A DNA stretch of 64,000 bases from Demequina activiva. GTDB lineage: Bacteria > Actinomycetota > Actinomycetes > Actinomycetales > Demequinaceae. The notes beneath the pieces are model-generated. The model searched no databases and was not told where the DNA came from. It was given only the letters and a program-made list of their open reading frames with translations. The position numbers were made by a program, and so were the translations under genes. Below, in pieces: positions 8,088 through 17,546 of this stretch; the stretch's first letter is position 1, and every line of letters starts with the position of its first letter. The stretch lies in NCBI RefSeq assembly GCF_016862815.1, contig NZ_BONR01000002.1, forward strand, positions 484,975 through 548,974. Reading direction: 5' to 3'.

Positions 8088-9302
8088 CTAGTGCCCGGTC
8101 TCCGTGGCCTCCGGATAGAACTCACGGTACTTGCGGCGGTAGTTGAACGTGAGGGCGGCGATGGTCAGGCGCCGGCGCAGCGAACCATCGGCAGGGTTGT
8201 GCAGCGGGCGTGCGACGCCGCGCTTCGCGACCTTCGCCACCCGCGCCCTCAGCGATCCGTCGAGGAGGTAGCGCAGGAGCAGCGAGAGCGGCACGACCGA
8301 GTACAGGACCTCGCTCGTGGCACGGACGGGCTCGATCTCCTCGCCATCGAGGTCCGCCGTCACGAACCAAGCGGGGTTCGCGCCGGCCGCGGTCACGTAC
8401 CAGTTGTTGCGGCCGATGCGCGGGTTGACCTCGAAGAACACATGCTGCCCGGTGCGTGGATCGCGCTTGTAGTCCGCGTTCGCGAAGCCGCGGTAGTCGA
8501 CGCGTTCGAGGTAGCGCACCATGGCGTCCATCGCGTCCGAGTACGGCTCGGTGAGGATCGCCGCAGGAACGCCCAGCGTCCCCGGCGTGTGCTCCTCGAG
8601 CAGCACGCGGCCCGTGCACAGCAGCGTGACCTCGCCGCGGGAGTCGCGGTACGCGGTCAGCGAGCGCATCTGCGTCTCGTCGCCAGGGATGAACTCCTGG
8701 AGCAGATAGGTGCCGGCGAACTCCGACGAGCCGATGCGCGCGAGGAGGTCGTCGACCTCCGCTCGGGTCGCCAGGTGCTGCACCTTGAGCTTCCCCGGAT
8801 ACTCCGCGCGATGGTGCTCGGCAGATGAGCTCGCCTTGCCGATCACCGGGTAGGTCAGGGCGTCGAGGTCGCCGTCGGGCACGCCGCGGCCGGAGTCGAA
8901 GCGCACCGGAACCGTCAGCGGGACCGGGATGCCCAGCGCCAGGCAGTCCTCCTGGAACGCCTCCTTCGACTCGACGCGTGCGAACGCGCCCGCGGAGCAC
9001 AGGGGGATCTCGAAGTGTGGCTCGAGCTCTGCCCGCCTGGCGATGATCGACTCGACGTACCAATCCGCGTTGGACAGCAGCACGAGCCGCTCTCCCGCGC
9101 GCTCCTGAGCGAGCTCGACGAGCGAGGCGACCAGTGCATCGGCGTCGTCCACGTCTGCGATGCGGACGTCCGCGATGCGCGTGTCCGCGAATGCGCGCGT
9201 CTGGAGCCTGGACACCACCACGCCACGCACCCCCGAGTGATCGTGGAAAGCGCGCAGCAGCGCGTAGGCGCCGATGTCGCCACCCACCACGACGGGGATC
9301 AC
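8088..9302 (-). CDS. ATP-grasp carboxylate-amine ligase, D-aspartate ligase-like
   Basis: This is a 404-residue ATP-grasp enzyme. It begins VIPVVVGGDIGAYALLRAFH, the layout of the enterococcal D-aspartate ligase group. The ATP-grasp signatures include PVIGKASSS and the metal-binding HVFFEVNPRIGRNN near residue 300. Such ligases join an amino acid to a side-chain amine, for example D-Asp to the peptidoglycan stem. Many Micrococcales have L-Orn or L-Lys cross-linked through D-Asp or D-Glu, so an interpeptide-bridge role is a reasonable inference but not proven. I placed the start at the GTG at 9302, with GAGAGG 8 bases before it; the longer frame would overlap gnd. It lies 35 bases after gnd on the same strand. 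Confidence 0.8.
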   Translation of the reverse strand: MIPVVVGGDIGAYALLRAFHDHSGVRGVVVSRLQTRAFADTRIADVRIADVDDADALVASLVELAQERAGERLVLLSNADWYVESIIARRAELEPHFEIPLCSAGAFARVESKEAFQEDCLALGIPVPLTVPVRFDSGRGVPDGDLDALTYPVIGKASSSAEHHRAEYPGKLKVQHLATRAEVDDLLARIGSSEFAGTYLLQEFIPGDETQMRSLTAYRDSRGEVTLLCTGRVLLEEHTPGTLGVPAAILTEPYSDAMDAMVRYLERVDYRGFANADYKRDPRTGQHVFFEVNPRIGRNNWYVTAAGANPAWFVTADLDGEEIEPVRATSEVLYSVVPLSLLLRYLLDGSLRARVAKVAKRGVARPLHNPADGSLRRRLTIAALTFNYRRKYREFYPEATETGH

Positions 9303-9337
9303 GCGTGCCGCCTCTCGGTGAGCGCCAGCGGCGCGGC

Positions 9338-10774
9338 TCAGGCCTCGACCTCGGAGCGATCGCCCGACCACAGCGTGTGGAAGGTGCCCTCGCCGTCGAT
9401 GCGCTTGTACGTGTGCGCGCCGAAGAAGTCACGCTGGCCCTGGATCAGTGCGGCCGGCAGGCGCTCCGCGCGCAGCGAGTCGTAGTACGCGAGCGACGAG
9501 GAGAAGGCGGGGGCAGGCACGCCCGTGAGAGCGGACTGCGCGACCACCCGGCGCCACGACGAGACGCCGTTCGCGACCGCGTCGACGAAGTACGGGTCGA
9601 CCAGCAGGCTGGGAAGGGACGCGTCGCGCTCGAACGCCTCCGTGATGCGGTCCAGGAAGCGCGCCCGGATGATGCAGCCCTCGCGCCAGATCTTCGCCAT
9701 GTCGCCCTTGACGATGTTCCAGCCGAACTCCTCGGACGCCGCCTGGATCTGGTCGAATCCCTGCGCGTAGGCGACCACCTTCGAGGCGTAGAGCGCGAGT
9801 CGCACGTCCTCGACGAACGCCTCGCGGTCCTCGAGCGCGAACGGCTCGGTGTGCGCGGCGAGCACCCCGCGCGCGGCCTGGCGCTGCGCGACCTGCGAGG
9901 AGATGGCGCGAGCGAACGTCGCCTCGGCGATGCCCGTCACCGGTACGCCGAGGTCGAGCGCGGACTTGACGGTCCAGCGGCCGGTGCCCTTCTGACCGGC
10001 CTCGTCCTTGATCACGTCCACGAGCGCCTTGCCCGTGCGTGCGTCGGTCTGGCGCAGCACCTCGGCGGTGATCTCGATCAGGAAGGACTCGAGGTCGCCC
10101 TGGTTCCACTCGGCGAAGATGTCCGCGATCTCGGCAGGCTCGAGGTCGAGTCCCGTGCGCAGGAGGTCGTAGGCCTCGCCGATGAGCTGCATGTCCGCGT
10201 ACTCGATGCCGTTGTGCACCATCTTGACGAAGTGCCCGGCACCGTCGGGGCCGATGTGCACGCAGCACGGCGTGCCGTCCTCCGCCTTGGCGGCGATCTT
10301 CTCGAGGATCGGTCCCAGGGTGACGTACGACTCAGCCGGTCCACCAGGCATGATCGAGGGTCCCAGGAGGGCGCCCTCCTCGCCGCCCGAGACGCCCGAG
10401 CCCACGAAGTGCAGACCCTTCGCGGCGAGGTCCTTCTCGCGGCGCATGGTGTCCGTGTAGAGCGCGTTGCCGGCGTCGACGATGATGTCGCCCTGATCCA
10501 GCAGCGGGGTGAGCGCGTCGATCACGGCGTCGGTGGGGCCGCCTGCCTGGACCATCACGACGACCTTGCGCGGCTTCTCGAGCGACGCAACGAAGTCCTC
10601 GAGCGACTCCGCGCCGATGAAGTCGCCCTCGGATCCGTGCTCCTCGACCAGGGAGTGCATCTTCTGGGGCGAGCGGTTGTGCACCGCCACCGTGAACCCG
10701 TTGCGGGCGAAGTTGCGGGCCAGATTGCGGCCCATCACCGCGAGTCCGGTCACACCGATCTGAGCAAGCGCCAT
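9338..10774 (-). CDS. gnd: 6-phosphogluconate dehydrogenase, decarboxylating (GndA type)
   Basis: This enzyme converts 6-phosphogluconate and NADP+ to ribulose 5-phosphate, CO2 and NADPH in the pentose phosphate pathway. It has 478 residues, the length of the long homodimeric type. The N-terminal nucleotide fold reads QIGVTGLAVMGRNLARN. The substrate motif GAGHFVKMVHNGIEYADMQL and the C-terminal GTGRWTVKSALDLGVPV are all intact. The ATG at 10774 has AAGGA 8 bases upstream; a TTG 21 bases earlier is less likely. It starts the minus-strand series that continues with the ATP-grasp ligase. Confidence 0.98.
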   Translation of the reverse strand: MALAQIGVTGLAVMGRNLARNFARNGFTVAVHNRSPQKMHSLVEEHGSEGDFIGAESLEDFVASLEKPRKVVVMVQAGGPTDAVIDALTPLLDQGDIIVDAGNALYTDTMRREKDLAAKGLHFVGSGVSGGEEGALLGPSIMPGGPAESYVTLGPILEKIAAKAEDGTPCCVHIGPDGAGHFVKMVHNGIEYADMQLIGEAYDLLRTGLDLEPAEIADIFAEWNQGDLESFLIEITAEVLRQTDARTGKALVDVIKDEAGQKGTGRWTVKSALDLGVPVTGIAEATFARAISSQVAQRQAARGVLAAHTEPFALEDREAFVEDVRLALYASKVVAYAQGFDQIQAASEEFGWNIVKGDMAKIWREGCIIRARFLDRITEAFERDASLPSLLVDPYFVDAVANGVSSWRRVVAQSALTGVPAPAFSSSLAYYDSLRAERLPAALIQGQRDFFGAHTYKRIDGEGTFHTLWSGDRSEVEA

Positions 10775-10869
10775 GATTGCGTCCTTCAACGTCAAGGGGG
10801 GTCGGGGTACGCGCCTAGCCTAGTGGGCGCTCACCGCGTGGCGAACCCGTGGCCGCACAAGCGCACACC

Positions 10870-10881
10870 TAGGCTCAACGC
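10870..10881 (+). promoter_or_regulatory. Leaderless -10 box of the DUF3000 gene
   Basis: TAGGCT (10870-10875) is followed by 6 bases and the ATG at 10882, with no ribosome-binding site. This fits a leaderless transcript for the DUF3000-RNase D pair. Confidence 0.55.
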
Positions 10882-11442
10882 ATGGCACGCGACCACGCCT
10901 CGGCGCCGCCCCTGTTCCAGGAGGCCCTGCGGTCGCTTCAGCACGCCCGCACACGCGCCGATGTGACACTGGTCGAGACGCCGGCGCCGTCCCGCATCGC
11001 CCCGTTCGCGATCGCGATCGAGGGTGAGGTGAACGCTCCGGACACGGAGGCGTCAGGGCGGTTCGTCGTGCTGCATGACCCCGACGGCCAGGAGGCATGG
11101 GAGGGCGTGCTGCGGATCGTGGCGCTCGTGAAGGCACAGGTCGAGGACGAGGTGGGCGGCGACGACATGTGGTCTGACGTGGCGTGGTCGTGGCTGGGCG
11201 AGGCGCTCGAGGGCGTGCCCCACCATGCGCGCAGCGGCACGGTCACGAAGGTGACGTCGCGCTCGTACGGCGATCTCGCCTCGCGACCCTCGCAGGTCCA
11301 GGTCGAGCTGCGAGTGTCCTGGACCGCGGAGGACGCCGACCTGGAGCCCCACATCGTCGCCTGGACGGACCTGCTGGCCGCCTGCGCCGGCGTACCCCCG
11401 CTTCCCGAAGGAGTGAGCATGCTGCCCGGAGCCGCCCGGTGA
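10882..11442 (+). CDS. DUF3000 domain-containing protein
   Basis: This 186-residue protein belongs to the actinobacterial DUF3000 family, whose function is unknown. It contains the typical stretches PPLFQEALRSLQ, RIAPFAIAIEGEV, ASGRFVVLHDPDGQEAWEGV and WLGEALE. In most actinobacteria it sits directly before an RNase D gene, as here. The stop overlaps the GTG start of that gene (GTGA), so the two products are made together and a link to RNA metabolism is plausible. There is no signal peptide and no membrane segment. Confidence 0.88.
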   Translation: MARDHASAPPLFQEALRSLQHARTRADVTLVETPAPSRIAPFAIAIEGEVNAPDTEASGRFVVLHDPDGQEAWEGVLRIVALVKAQVEDEVGGDDMWSDVAWSWLGEALEGVPHHARSGTVTKVTSRSYGDLASRPSQVQVELRVSWTAEDADLEPHIVAWTDLLAACAGVPPLPEGVSMLPGAAR

Positions 11443-12695
11443 CCGAGACGACGCCGGAGGAGGAGACCCCTCCCACTCCCCTGCTCGAACCCGCCGAGGG
11501 CGTGCCCGACGTCATCGAGACCGAGGAGCAGCTGGCCGCGATGGCCGAGCGGTTCGCCGCGGGGCATGGGCCGATCGCGGCGGACGCGGAACGCGCCTCA
11601 GGCTTCCGCTACGGACAGGCCACGTATCTCGCGCAGTTCAAGCGCGCCGGGGCGGGCATCGCTCTGATCGACACGGACGCGCTCCCCGACCTGTCGTCCC
11701 TCAACGCGGCGTTCGGTGACGCCGAGTGGGTGTTCCACGCCGCCAGCCAGGACCTGCCCGGCATGCGCGACCTGGGCCTGACCCCGGCATCGGTCTTCGA
11801 CACGGAGCTGGCCGCACGCCTGCTCGGCTGGCCCAAGGTGGGGCTGGCCGCGGTGGTCGAGCGCGAGCTCGGCTTCGCGCTCGCCAAGGAGCACTCGGCG
11901 CAGGACTGGTCCACCAGGCCGCTGCCGCACTCGTGGCTCGTGTACGCCGCCTTGGACGTGGAGGTTCTGCTGGACCTGCGCGACGGCCTCCACGCACACC
12001 TGGTCGAGGCCGGCAAGCTGGAGTGGGCGCGCCAGGAGTTCGAGGCGGTGCGCACGGCTCCCCCGCCCGAGCCGCGTGTCGATCCGTGGCGGCGCACCTC
12101 TGGCTCCCATCAGATCCGCGACCAGCGTGGCCTGGCGATCGTCAAGTCTCTGTGGGAGGCGCGCGACAAGGATGCGCAGCGTCGGGACGTCTCCCCCGGG
12201 CGGGTGCTGCGCGACGCGGCGATCGTGGCCGCGGCTCAGGCCAGGCCCGCCTCGCTGGATGCCCTGCTGCGCGTGCGCGAGTGGCAGTCCAAGGGCACCA
12301 AGCGGCGTGCCCCCCACTGGTATCCCGCGATCGAAGCGGCCATGGCCCTGCCCGACCGGGAGCTGCCCCCCAAGCGCGGGCCGCGCGGAGACGGTCCTCC
12401 GCAGCCGCGCATGTGGCGCGAGAAGCGGCCCGACGCCGCCGCGCGACTGGCGCATGCTCGTGACGATGTGACCGCGCTCGTCGAGAGGCACGATGTCCCC
12501 GCGGAGAACCTCCTGCAGCCCGACGCCCTGCGCCGATGCTGCTGGGAGTACCGCGGCGGTGGCGAGCAGTGGATTCGCGACTTCCTGGCTGGGCGCGGGG
12601 CGCGTCCGTGGCAGATCGACCTGCTCGCGCCGATGCTCGCGGAGTCCTTCGACGCGGCCGAGGCGGAGTCGGAGGCGGACGCGAGCGAGGACTGA
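11439..12695 (+). CDS. rnd: Ribonuclease D-like 3'-5' exonuclease with HRDC domain
   Basis: This is a 418-residue DEDD-family exonuclease that trims 3' ends of structured RNAs. The first acidic pair is Asp49 and Glu51 (IAADAERASG). FHAASQDLPGM and PHSWLVYAALDVEVL carry the later conserved acidic and Tyr positions. The C-terminal half has an HRDC-type helical domain, including RDVSPGRVLRDAAIVAAA. The GTG at 11439 overlaps the DUF3000 stop by four bases and has GGAG about 7 bases before it. The same pair is found in Mycobacterium next to dxs, which also follows here. Confidence 0.93.
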   Translation: MTETTPEEETPPTPLLEPAEGVPDVIETEEQLAAMAERFAAGHGPIAADAERASGFRYGQATYLAQFKRAGAGIALIDTDALPDLSSLNAAFGDAEWVFHAASQDLPGMRDLGLTPASVFDTELAARLLGWPKVGLAAVVERELGFALAKEHSAQDWSTRPLPHSWLVYAALDVEVLLDLRDGLHAHLVEAGKLEWARQEFEAVRTAPPPEPRVDPWRRTSGSHQIRDQRGLAIVKSLWEARDKDAQRRDVSPGRVLRDAAIVAAAQARPASLDALLRVREWQSKGTKRRAPHWYPAIEAAMALPDRELPPKRGPRGDGPPQPRMWREKRPDAAARLAHARDDVTALVERHDVPAENLLQPDALRRCCWEYRGGGEQWIRDFLAGRGARPWQIDLLAPMLAESFDAAEAESEADASED

Positions 12696-12702
12696 GCCGA
12701 CG

Positions 12703-12716
12703 CGGCCTCGGGGCCG
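12703..12716. terminator. Short hairpin between convergent rnd and dxs
   Basis: CGGCC-TCGG-GGCCG lies in the 33-base gap between the two stops. It could act for both genes, but the stem is only 5 bp. Confidence 0.4.
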
Positions 12717-12728
12717 AGTGCCGCTCCG

Positions 12729-14585
12729 TCAGTCGAGCGCCGCGATCGCGTCGTCCGCGATCGCCGAGGCGTCCAGGCCTACCTGCTCGATCACCTGAGG
12801 GCGCGAGGCGTGCTGCAGGAACTCTCGCGGCACCCCGCGGTGCAGCCATCGCGCGTCGTTTCCTGCCAGGCGCGCGTACGCTGCCCACTCCTCGCCCATG
12901 CCCGCATCGGACAGGCCATCCTCGACCGTGACCACCAGCTTCGCGGAGCCCAGGATGTCGAGCAGCCCCGCCGGCACGGGATGCACCCAGTTGGCCGTCG
13001 CGGCGACCACGTCGACGCCGTTCGCGGCGATCTTCTCCGCGGCATCGATCGCGGTGGGCGCCATCGATCCCAGCCCGAAGACCACCACCTGGGGGCTGTC
13101 TCCATGCTCGGCCAGCACCTCGATGTCTCCGGACGTCCTCAGCGCGGGGAGGTCGTCGCCCACCGGCCCCTTGGGATAGCGCACCACCGTGGGCGCATCG
13201 GACACGTCAACGGCCTCTCGGAACGCGCGGCGCATCGTGGGCGCGTCGCGCGGCGCTGCGATGCGCAGCCCCGGCACGTGCCTCAACAGCGCCATGTCCC
13301 ACATGCCGTTGTGGCTGGGACCGTCGTCGCCCGTGATGCCCGCGCGGTCGAGCATGAAGGTCACGCCCGCGCCGTGCAACGCGACGTCCATCAGCACCTG
13401 GTCGAAGGCGCGGTTCAGGAAGGTCGCGTACACCGCGACCACAGGGTGGTAGCCGGTGAAGGCGAGCCCTGCCGCGCTCGTGACCGCATGCTGCTCGGCG
13501 ATGCCCACATCGATCACGCGGTCGGGGAACTCGTTCGCCATGGGCTGCAGGCCCACGGGCGCCAGCATGGCGGCGGTGAGCGCGACCACGTCCTCGCGCT
13601 CGCGTGCGACCTCGACCATCTCCTCGGCGAACACCTTGGTCCACCCGAACCTCGACGGCTTGACCGGAAGGCCGGTCTCAGGATGGATCTTGCCCACGGC
13701 GTGGAAGCGATCGGCGACGTCCTCCTCCGCGGGCGTGTACCCACGACCCTTCTCGGTGAGGACGTGCACGATCACGGGCGCGCCGTAGTCGCGTGCGTGC
13801 GTCAGCGCCGCCTCGACCTGCTCGAGGTCGTGGCCGTCCACCGGCCCCACGTACTTGATGCCCAGGTCGTCGAACATGCCCGGCTCGGTGATGAGACCCT
13901 TGAGAGCACGCTTGCCATGCATCACCGTGCGGTACGTGAAGCTGCGCCACGGACCCCGATTCTCGAACGTCCTCTTGCCCCATCCGAGGAACTGCTCGTA
14001 GCGGGGGTCGGTGCGGATACCGTCGAGCCTGCGCGCGAGCCCGCCGATCGTCGGGGCATACGAACGACCGTTGTCGTTGACGACGATGACGACGCGGTCC
14101 TGTGCCGCGGCGAGGGAGTTCAAGGCCTCCCACGCCATGCCGCCCGTGAGCGCGCCGTCGCCGATCACCGCGACGGTGGTGCGGTCCTTGTCGCCGCGAA
14201 GGGTGCGACCGCGCCCGATCCCAGCGGCCCAGGACAGCGCGGTCGAGGCGTGGGAGTTCTCGACCACGTCGTGATCGCTCTCGGATCGCTGCGGGTAGCC
14301 GGCCAGACCCTCGCGTGTGCGAAGGCCCGAGAAGTCGCGGCGACCGGTGAGCAGCTTGTGCACGTAGGACTGGTGCCCGGTGTCGAACACGATCGTGTCC
14401 CGTGGCGAGTCGAAGACGCGATGCAGTCCGATGGTGAGCTCGACGACGCCCAGGTTGGGCCCCAGGTGCCCGCCGGTCTGCGACACGGAGGCCACCAGGT
14501 AGTCCCGGATCTCCTGGGAGAGCTCGGTGAGCTCATCCGCAGTCAGGCCGCGCAGATCATGCGGCGACTCGATGCGCTCCAGCAC
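12729..14585 (-). CDS. dxs: 1-deoxy-D-xylulose-5-phosphate synthase
   Basis: DXS condenses pyruvate with glyceraldehyde 3-phosphate using thiamine diphosphate, the entry step of the non-mevalonate isoprenoid pathway. The 618-residue protein has SQTGGHLGPNLGVVELT at its N-terminus. The ThDP/Mg motif is VIGDGALTGGMAWEALN, and the transketolase-type FDTGHQSYVHKL and GIAEQHAVTSAAG segments follow. I chose the GTG at 14585 because GGGAGGG lies just before it; the longer frame adds residues with no family match. It probably supplies precursors for the polyprenyl synthase at 46.9 kb. Confidence 0.97.
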   Translation of the reverse strand: MLERIESPHDLRGLTADELTELSQEIRDYLVASVSQTGGHLGPNLGVVELTIGLHRVFDSPRDTIVFDTGHQSYVHKLLTGRRDFSGLRTREGLAGYPQRSESDHDVVENSHASTALSWAAGIGRGRTLRGDKDRTTVAVIGDGALTGGMAWEALNSLAAAQDRVVIVVNDNGRSYAPTIGGLARRLDGIRTDPRYEQFLGWGKRTFENRGPWRSFTYRTVMHGKRALKGLITEPGMFDDLGIKYVGPVDGHDLEQVEAALTHARDYGAPVIVHVLTEKGRGYTPAEEDVADRFHAVGKIHPETGLPVKPSRFGWTKVFAEEMVEVAREREDVVALTAAMLAPVGLQPMANEFPDRVIDVGIAEQHAVTSAAGLAFTGYHPVVAVYATFLNRAFDQVLMDVALHGAGVTFMLDRAGITGDDGPSHNGMWDMALLRHVPGLRIAAPRDAPTMRRAFREAVDVSDAPTVVRYPKGPVGDDLPALRTSGDIEVLAEHGDSPQVVVFGLGSMAPTAIDAAEKIAANGVDVVAATANWVHPVPAGLLDILGSAKLVVTVEDGLSDAGMGEEWAAYARLAGNDARWLHRGVPREFLQHASRPQVIEQVGLDASAIADDAIAALD

Positions 14586-14668
14586 GAACCCTCCCTCGGG
14601 ATGACGTCTCTCCACTGTACGTGCAGGGGCACGGCGCACCGTGCGACGCGCCCCCGATGTCGACTCGC

Positions 14669-17482
14669 TCAGGCGACCAGCGAACGGAGCACGTACTGAA
14701 GGATGCCACCGTTGCGGAAGTAGTCCGCCTCACCAGGGGTGTCGATGCGCACCACGGCGTCGAACTCGACCACGGAGCCGTCGGCCTTGGTGGCCTTCAC
14801 CGGAAGGGTGCGAGGGTGCTCACCGGCGCTGAACGCCGAGACGCCGACGATGTCGAACGTCTCGGTTCCGTCGAGCCCCAGCGACCCGGCGCTCTCGCCC
14901 GCGGGGAACTGCAGCGGCAGGACGCCCATGCCGATGAGGTTCGACCGGTGGATGCGCTCGAAGCTCTCCGTGATGACGGCTCGCACGCCCAGCAGTCGCG
15001 TGCCCTTGGCTGCCCAGTCGCGCGAGGAGCCGGAGCCGTACTCCTTGCCCGCGAGCACCACAAGCGGCGTGCCCGAGGCCGCATAGTCCTGCGCGGCGTC
15101 GTAGATGGTGTCCTGCTCACCCGTCACGAAGTTGTGCGTGAAGCCGCCCTCGACGCCGTCGAGAAGAAGGTTCCTGAGCCGGATGTTCGCGAAGGTGCCG
15201 CGGATCATCACCTCGTGGTTGCCGCGACGCGACCCGTACGAGTTGAAGTCACGGCGCTCGACACCGTTGTCCGCCAGGTACACGCCGGCGGGGCTGTCGG
15301 CCTTGATCGCACCGGCGGGCGAGATGTGGTCCGTCGTGACGGAGTCGCCCAGCAGCGCGAGCACGCGTGCTCCCGCGATGTCCTCGACCGGCTCCGGCTC
15401 GGCTCCCATGCCCTCGAAGTACGGGGGCTTGCGCACGTAGGTGGAGTCATCCGCCCACTCGAACGTCTTGCCGTCGGGCGTGGGAAGTCCCGTCCAGCGC
15501 TCGTCACCCGCGAACACATCCGCGTAGTCCTTCGCGAACATCTCCTCGGTGATCGAGGACTGGACGATCGACTCGACCTCCTGGGCATCGGGCCAGATGT
15601 CGCGCAGGAACACGTCGTTGCCCTCGGAGTCCGTGCCCAGCGGGTCGGAGTCGAAGTCGTGGTCCATGGTGCCGGCGAGCGCGTACGCGATCACGAGCGG
15701 CGGCGACGCGAGATAGTTCATCTTGACGTCGGGGTTGATGCGCCCCTCGAAGTTGCGGTTGCCGGACAGCACCGAGACCACGGCGAGATCGTTGTCGTTG
15801 ACCGCCTGCGAGACCTCCTCGGGCAGCGGGCCCGAGTTTCCGATGCACGTGGTGCAGCCGTAGCCCACCAGGTGGTAGCCCAGCGCCTCGAGATCGGGCC
15901 ACAGCCCGGCCTTCTCGTAGTAGTCGGTGACCACCTGCGAGCCCGGCGCCATCGACGTCTTGACCCAGGGCTTCACGTTCAGTCCCTTGCGGTTGGCATT
16001 GCGCGCCAGGAGCGCGGCCGCCAGCATCACCGAGGGGTTCGACGTGTTGGTGCACGAGGTGATCGACGCGATCACGACGGCTCCGTGATCCAGAGCGGTC
16101 TCCGTGCCGTCGGCCATGGTGAGCGGCACGTGCTTGTGCGGACGACGCTTGGCGATCTCGGAGCTGGTCTCCCGCGGCTCGGGAGCGTCCCCGGCGTGGG
16201 CCTCGGCAGCGATGGGGTCGGACGCGGGGAAGGTCTCCTCGACGGACTCGTCCAGGCCCTGCGACTTCGAGGCCTCGTGGTCCACGTAGTTCAGGATCGA
16301 CTGCGAGAAGGCGGCCTTGGCGTTCGTCACCTCGATGCGGTCCTGCGGACGCTTGGGGCCGGCGATCGACGGCACCACGGTGGACAGGTCGAGCTCGAGG
16401 TACTCGGAGAACACCGGCTCGACATAGCCCTCGGCGGAGGGGTCGTGCCACATGCCCTGCTCCTTGCAGTACGCCTCGACCAGCGCGACCTGCTCGGGCG
16501 AGCGCCCGGTGAGCTTCAGGTAGTCGATGGTGACGCCGTCGATGGGGAAGATCGCGGCCGTCGAGCCAAACTCGGGCGACATGTTGCCGATGGTCGCGCG
16601 GTTCGCGAGCGGCACCGCGCCCACGCCCTCGCCGTAGAACTCGACGAACTTGCCCACCACGCCGTGCTCGCGAAGCATCTGGGTGATGGTGAGCACCACG
16701 TCGGTGGCGGTGGCGCCGGCGGGGATCTCGCCGGTGAGCTTGAAGCCCACGACCTTGGGGATCAGCATCGACACCGGCTGGCCGAGCATCGCGGCCTCGG
16801 CCTCGATGCCTCCCACGCCCCAGCCCAGCACTCCCAGGCCGTTGATCATGGTGGTGTGCGAGTCCGTGCCCACGCACGAGTCGGGGTAGGCCTGCGTGAC
16901 GCCGTCGGCGTCCTTGGTCATGATGCCGCGGGCGAGGTACTCGAGGTTCACCTGGTGAACGATTCCCGTGCCCGGGGGGACCACCTTGAAGTTGTCGAAC
17001 GCCGTCTGACCCCAGCGGAGGAACTGGTAGCGCTCACGGTTGCGCTCGTACTCGAGGTCCGTGTTGCGCTGCAGGGCGTCGCTGCGGCCGAACACGTCGA
17101 TCACGACCGAGTGGTCGATGACCATCTCTGCGGGCGCGAGCGGGTTGATGACGGACGGGTCGCCGCCGAGCTCGACGACTGCCTCGCGCATCGTGGCGAG
17201 GTCGACCACGCAGGGCACGCCCGTGAAGTCCTGCATCACGACGCGCGCGGGCGTGAACTGGATCTCGGTGTCGGGATCCGCCTGCGGGTCCCACGATGCG
17301 AGCGCCTGCACGTGGTCGGCGGTGATGTTCTTGCCGTCCTCGGTGCGCAGCAGCGCCTCGGCGAGCACCTTGAGCGAGTACGGGAGCTTCTCAAGCCCTG
17401 GAACAGCGCCCAGGCGGTAGATCTCGTACTCACGGCCCGCGACATCCAGCGTGGCCTTCGCTCCCAGGGTGTTCTCGCTCAT
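14669..17482 (-). CDS. acnA: Aconitate hydratase A
   Basis: This enzyme interconverts citrate and isocitrate in the TCA cycle through a [4Fe-4S] cluster. It has 937 residues, typical for actinobacterial AcnA. The cluster cysteines lie in [14 protein letters not shown] and [14 protein letters not shown]. Substrate-binding segments [10 protein letters not shown] and [14 protein letters not shown] are intact. A low-complexity acidic insert near the middle (about [19 protein letters not shown]) is common in actinobacterial forms. The ATG at 17482 has AAGGAG 6 bases upstream. It is separated from both neighbours and is probably transcribed alone. Confidence 0.98.
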   Translation of the reverse strand: MSENTLGAKATLDVAGREYEIYRLGAVPGLEKLPYSLKVLAEALLRTEDGKNITADHVQALASWDPQADPDTEIQFTPARVVMQDFTGVPCVVDLATMREAVVELGGDPSVINPLAPAEMVIDHSVVIDVFGRSDALQRNTDLEYERNRERYQFLRWGQTAFDNFKVVPPGTGIVHQVNLEYLARGIMTKDADGVTQAYPDSCVGTDSHTTMINGLGVLGWGVGGIEAEAAMLGQPVSMLIPKVVGFKLTGEIPAGATATDVVLTITQMLREHGVVGKFVEFYGEGVGAVPLANRATIGNMSPEFGSTAAIFPIDGVTIDYLKLTGRSPEQVALVEAYCKEQGMWHDPSAEGYVEPVFSEYLELDLSTVVPSIAGPKRPQDRIEVTNAKAAFSQSILNYVDHEASKSQGLDESVEETFPASDPIAAEAHAGDAPEPRETSSEIAKRRPHKHVPLTMADGTETALDHGAVVIASITSCTNTSNPSVMLAAALLARNANRKGLNVKPWVKTSMAPGSQVVTDYYEKAGLWPDLEALGYHLVGYGCTTCIGNSGPLPEEVSQAVNDNDLAVVSVLSGNRNFEGRINPDVKMNYLASPPLVIAYALAGTMDHDFDSDPLGTDSEGNDVFLRDIWPDAQEVESIVQSSITEEMFAKDYADVFAGDERWTGLPTPDGKTFEWADDSTYVRKPPYFEGMGAEPEPVEDIAGARVLALLGDSVTTDHISPAGAIKADSPAGVYLADNGVERRDFNSYGSRRGNHEVMIRGTFANIRLRNLLLDGVEGGFTHNFVTGEQDTIYDAAQDYAASGTPLVVLAGKEYGSGSSRDWAAKGTRLLGVRAVITESFERIHRSNLIGMGVLPLQFPAGESAGSLGLDGTETFDIVGVSAFSAGEHPRTLPVKATKADGSVVEFDAVVRIDTPGEADYFRNGGILQYVLRSLVA

Positions 17483-17515
17483 GCAGTCTCCTTCGTAGCA
17501 GTCTGCGACCATCCT

Positions 17516-17538
17516 ATCGGCCCTCGAGGACGGCCGAT
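17516..17538 (-). terminator. Hairpin after the TRAM methyltransferase gene
   Basis: ATCGGCC and GGCCGAT pair around a 9-base loop, just past the stop at 17547. The GGCCGATGCG sequence matches the core of the hairpins at 1426 and 51820. Confidence 0.5.
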
Positions 17539-17546
17539 GCGGTCGC

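Noticed and set aside
9134..10966. Long plus-strand frame opposite gnd
   Set aside because: Antisense shadow of gnd with Arg/Asp/Val-rich sequence and no motifs.
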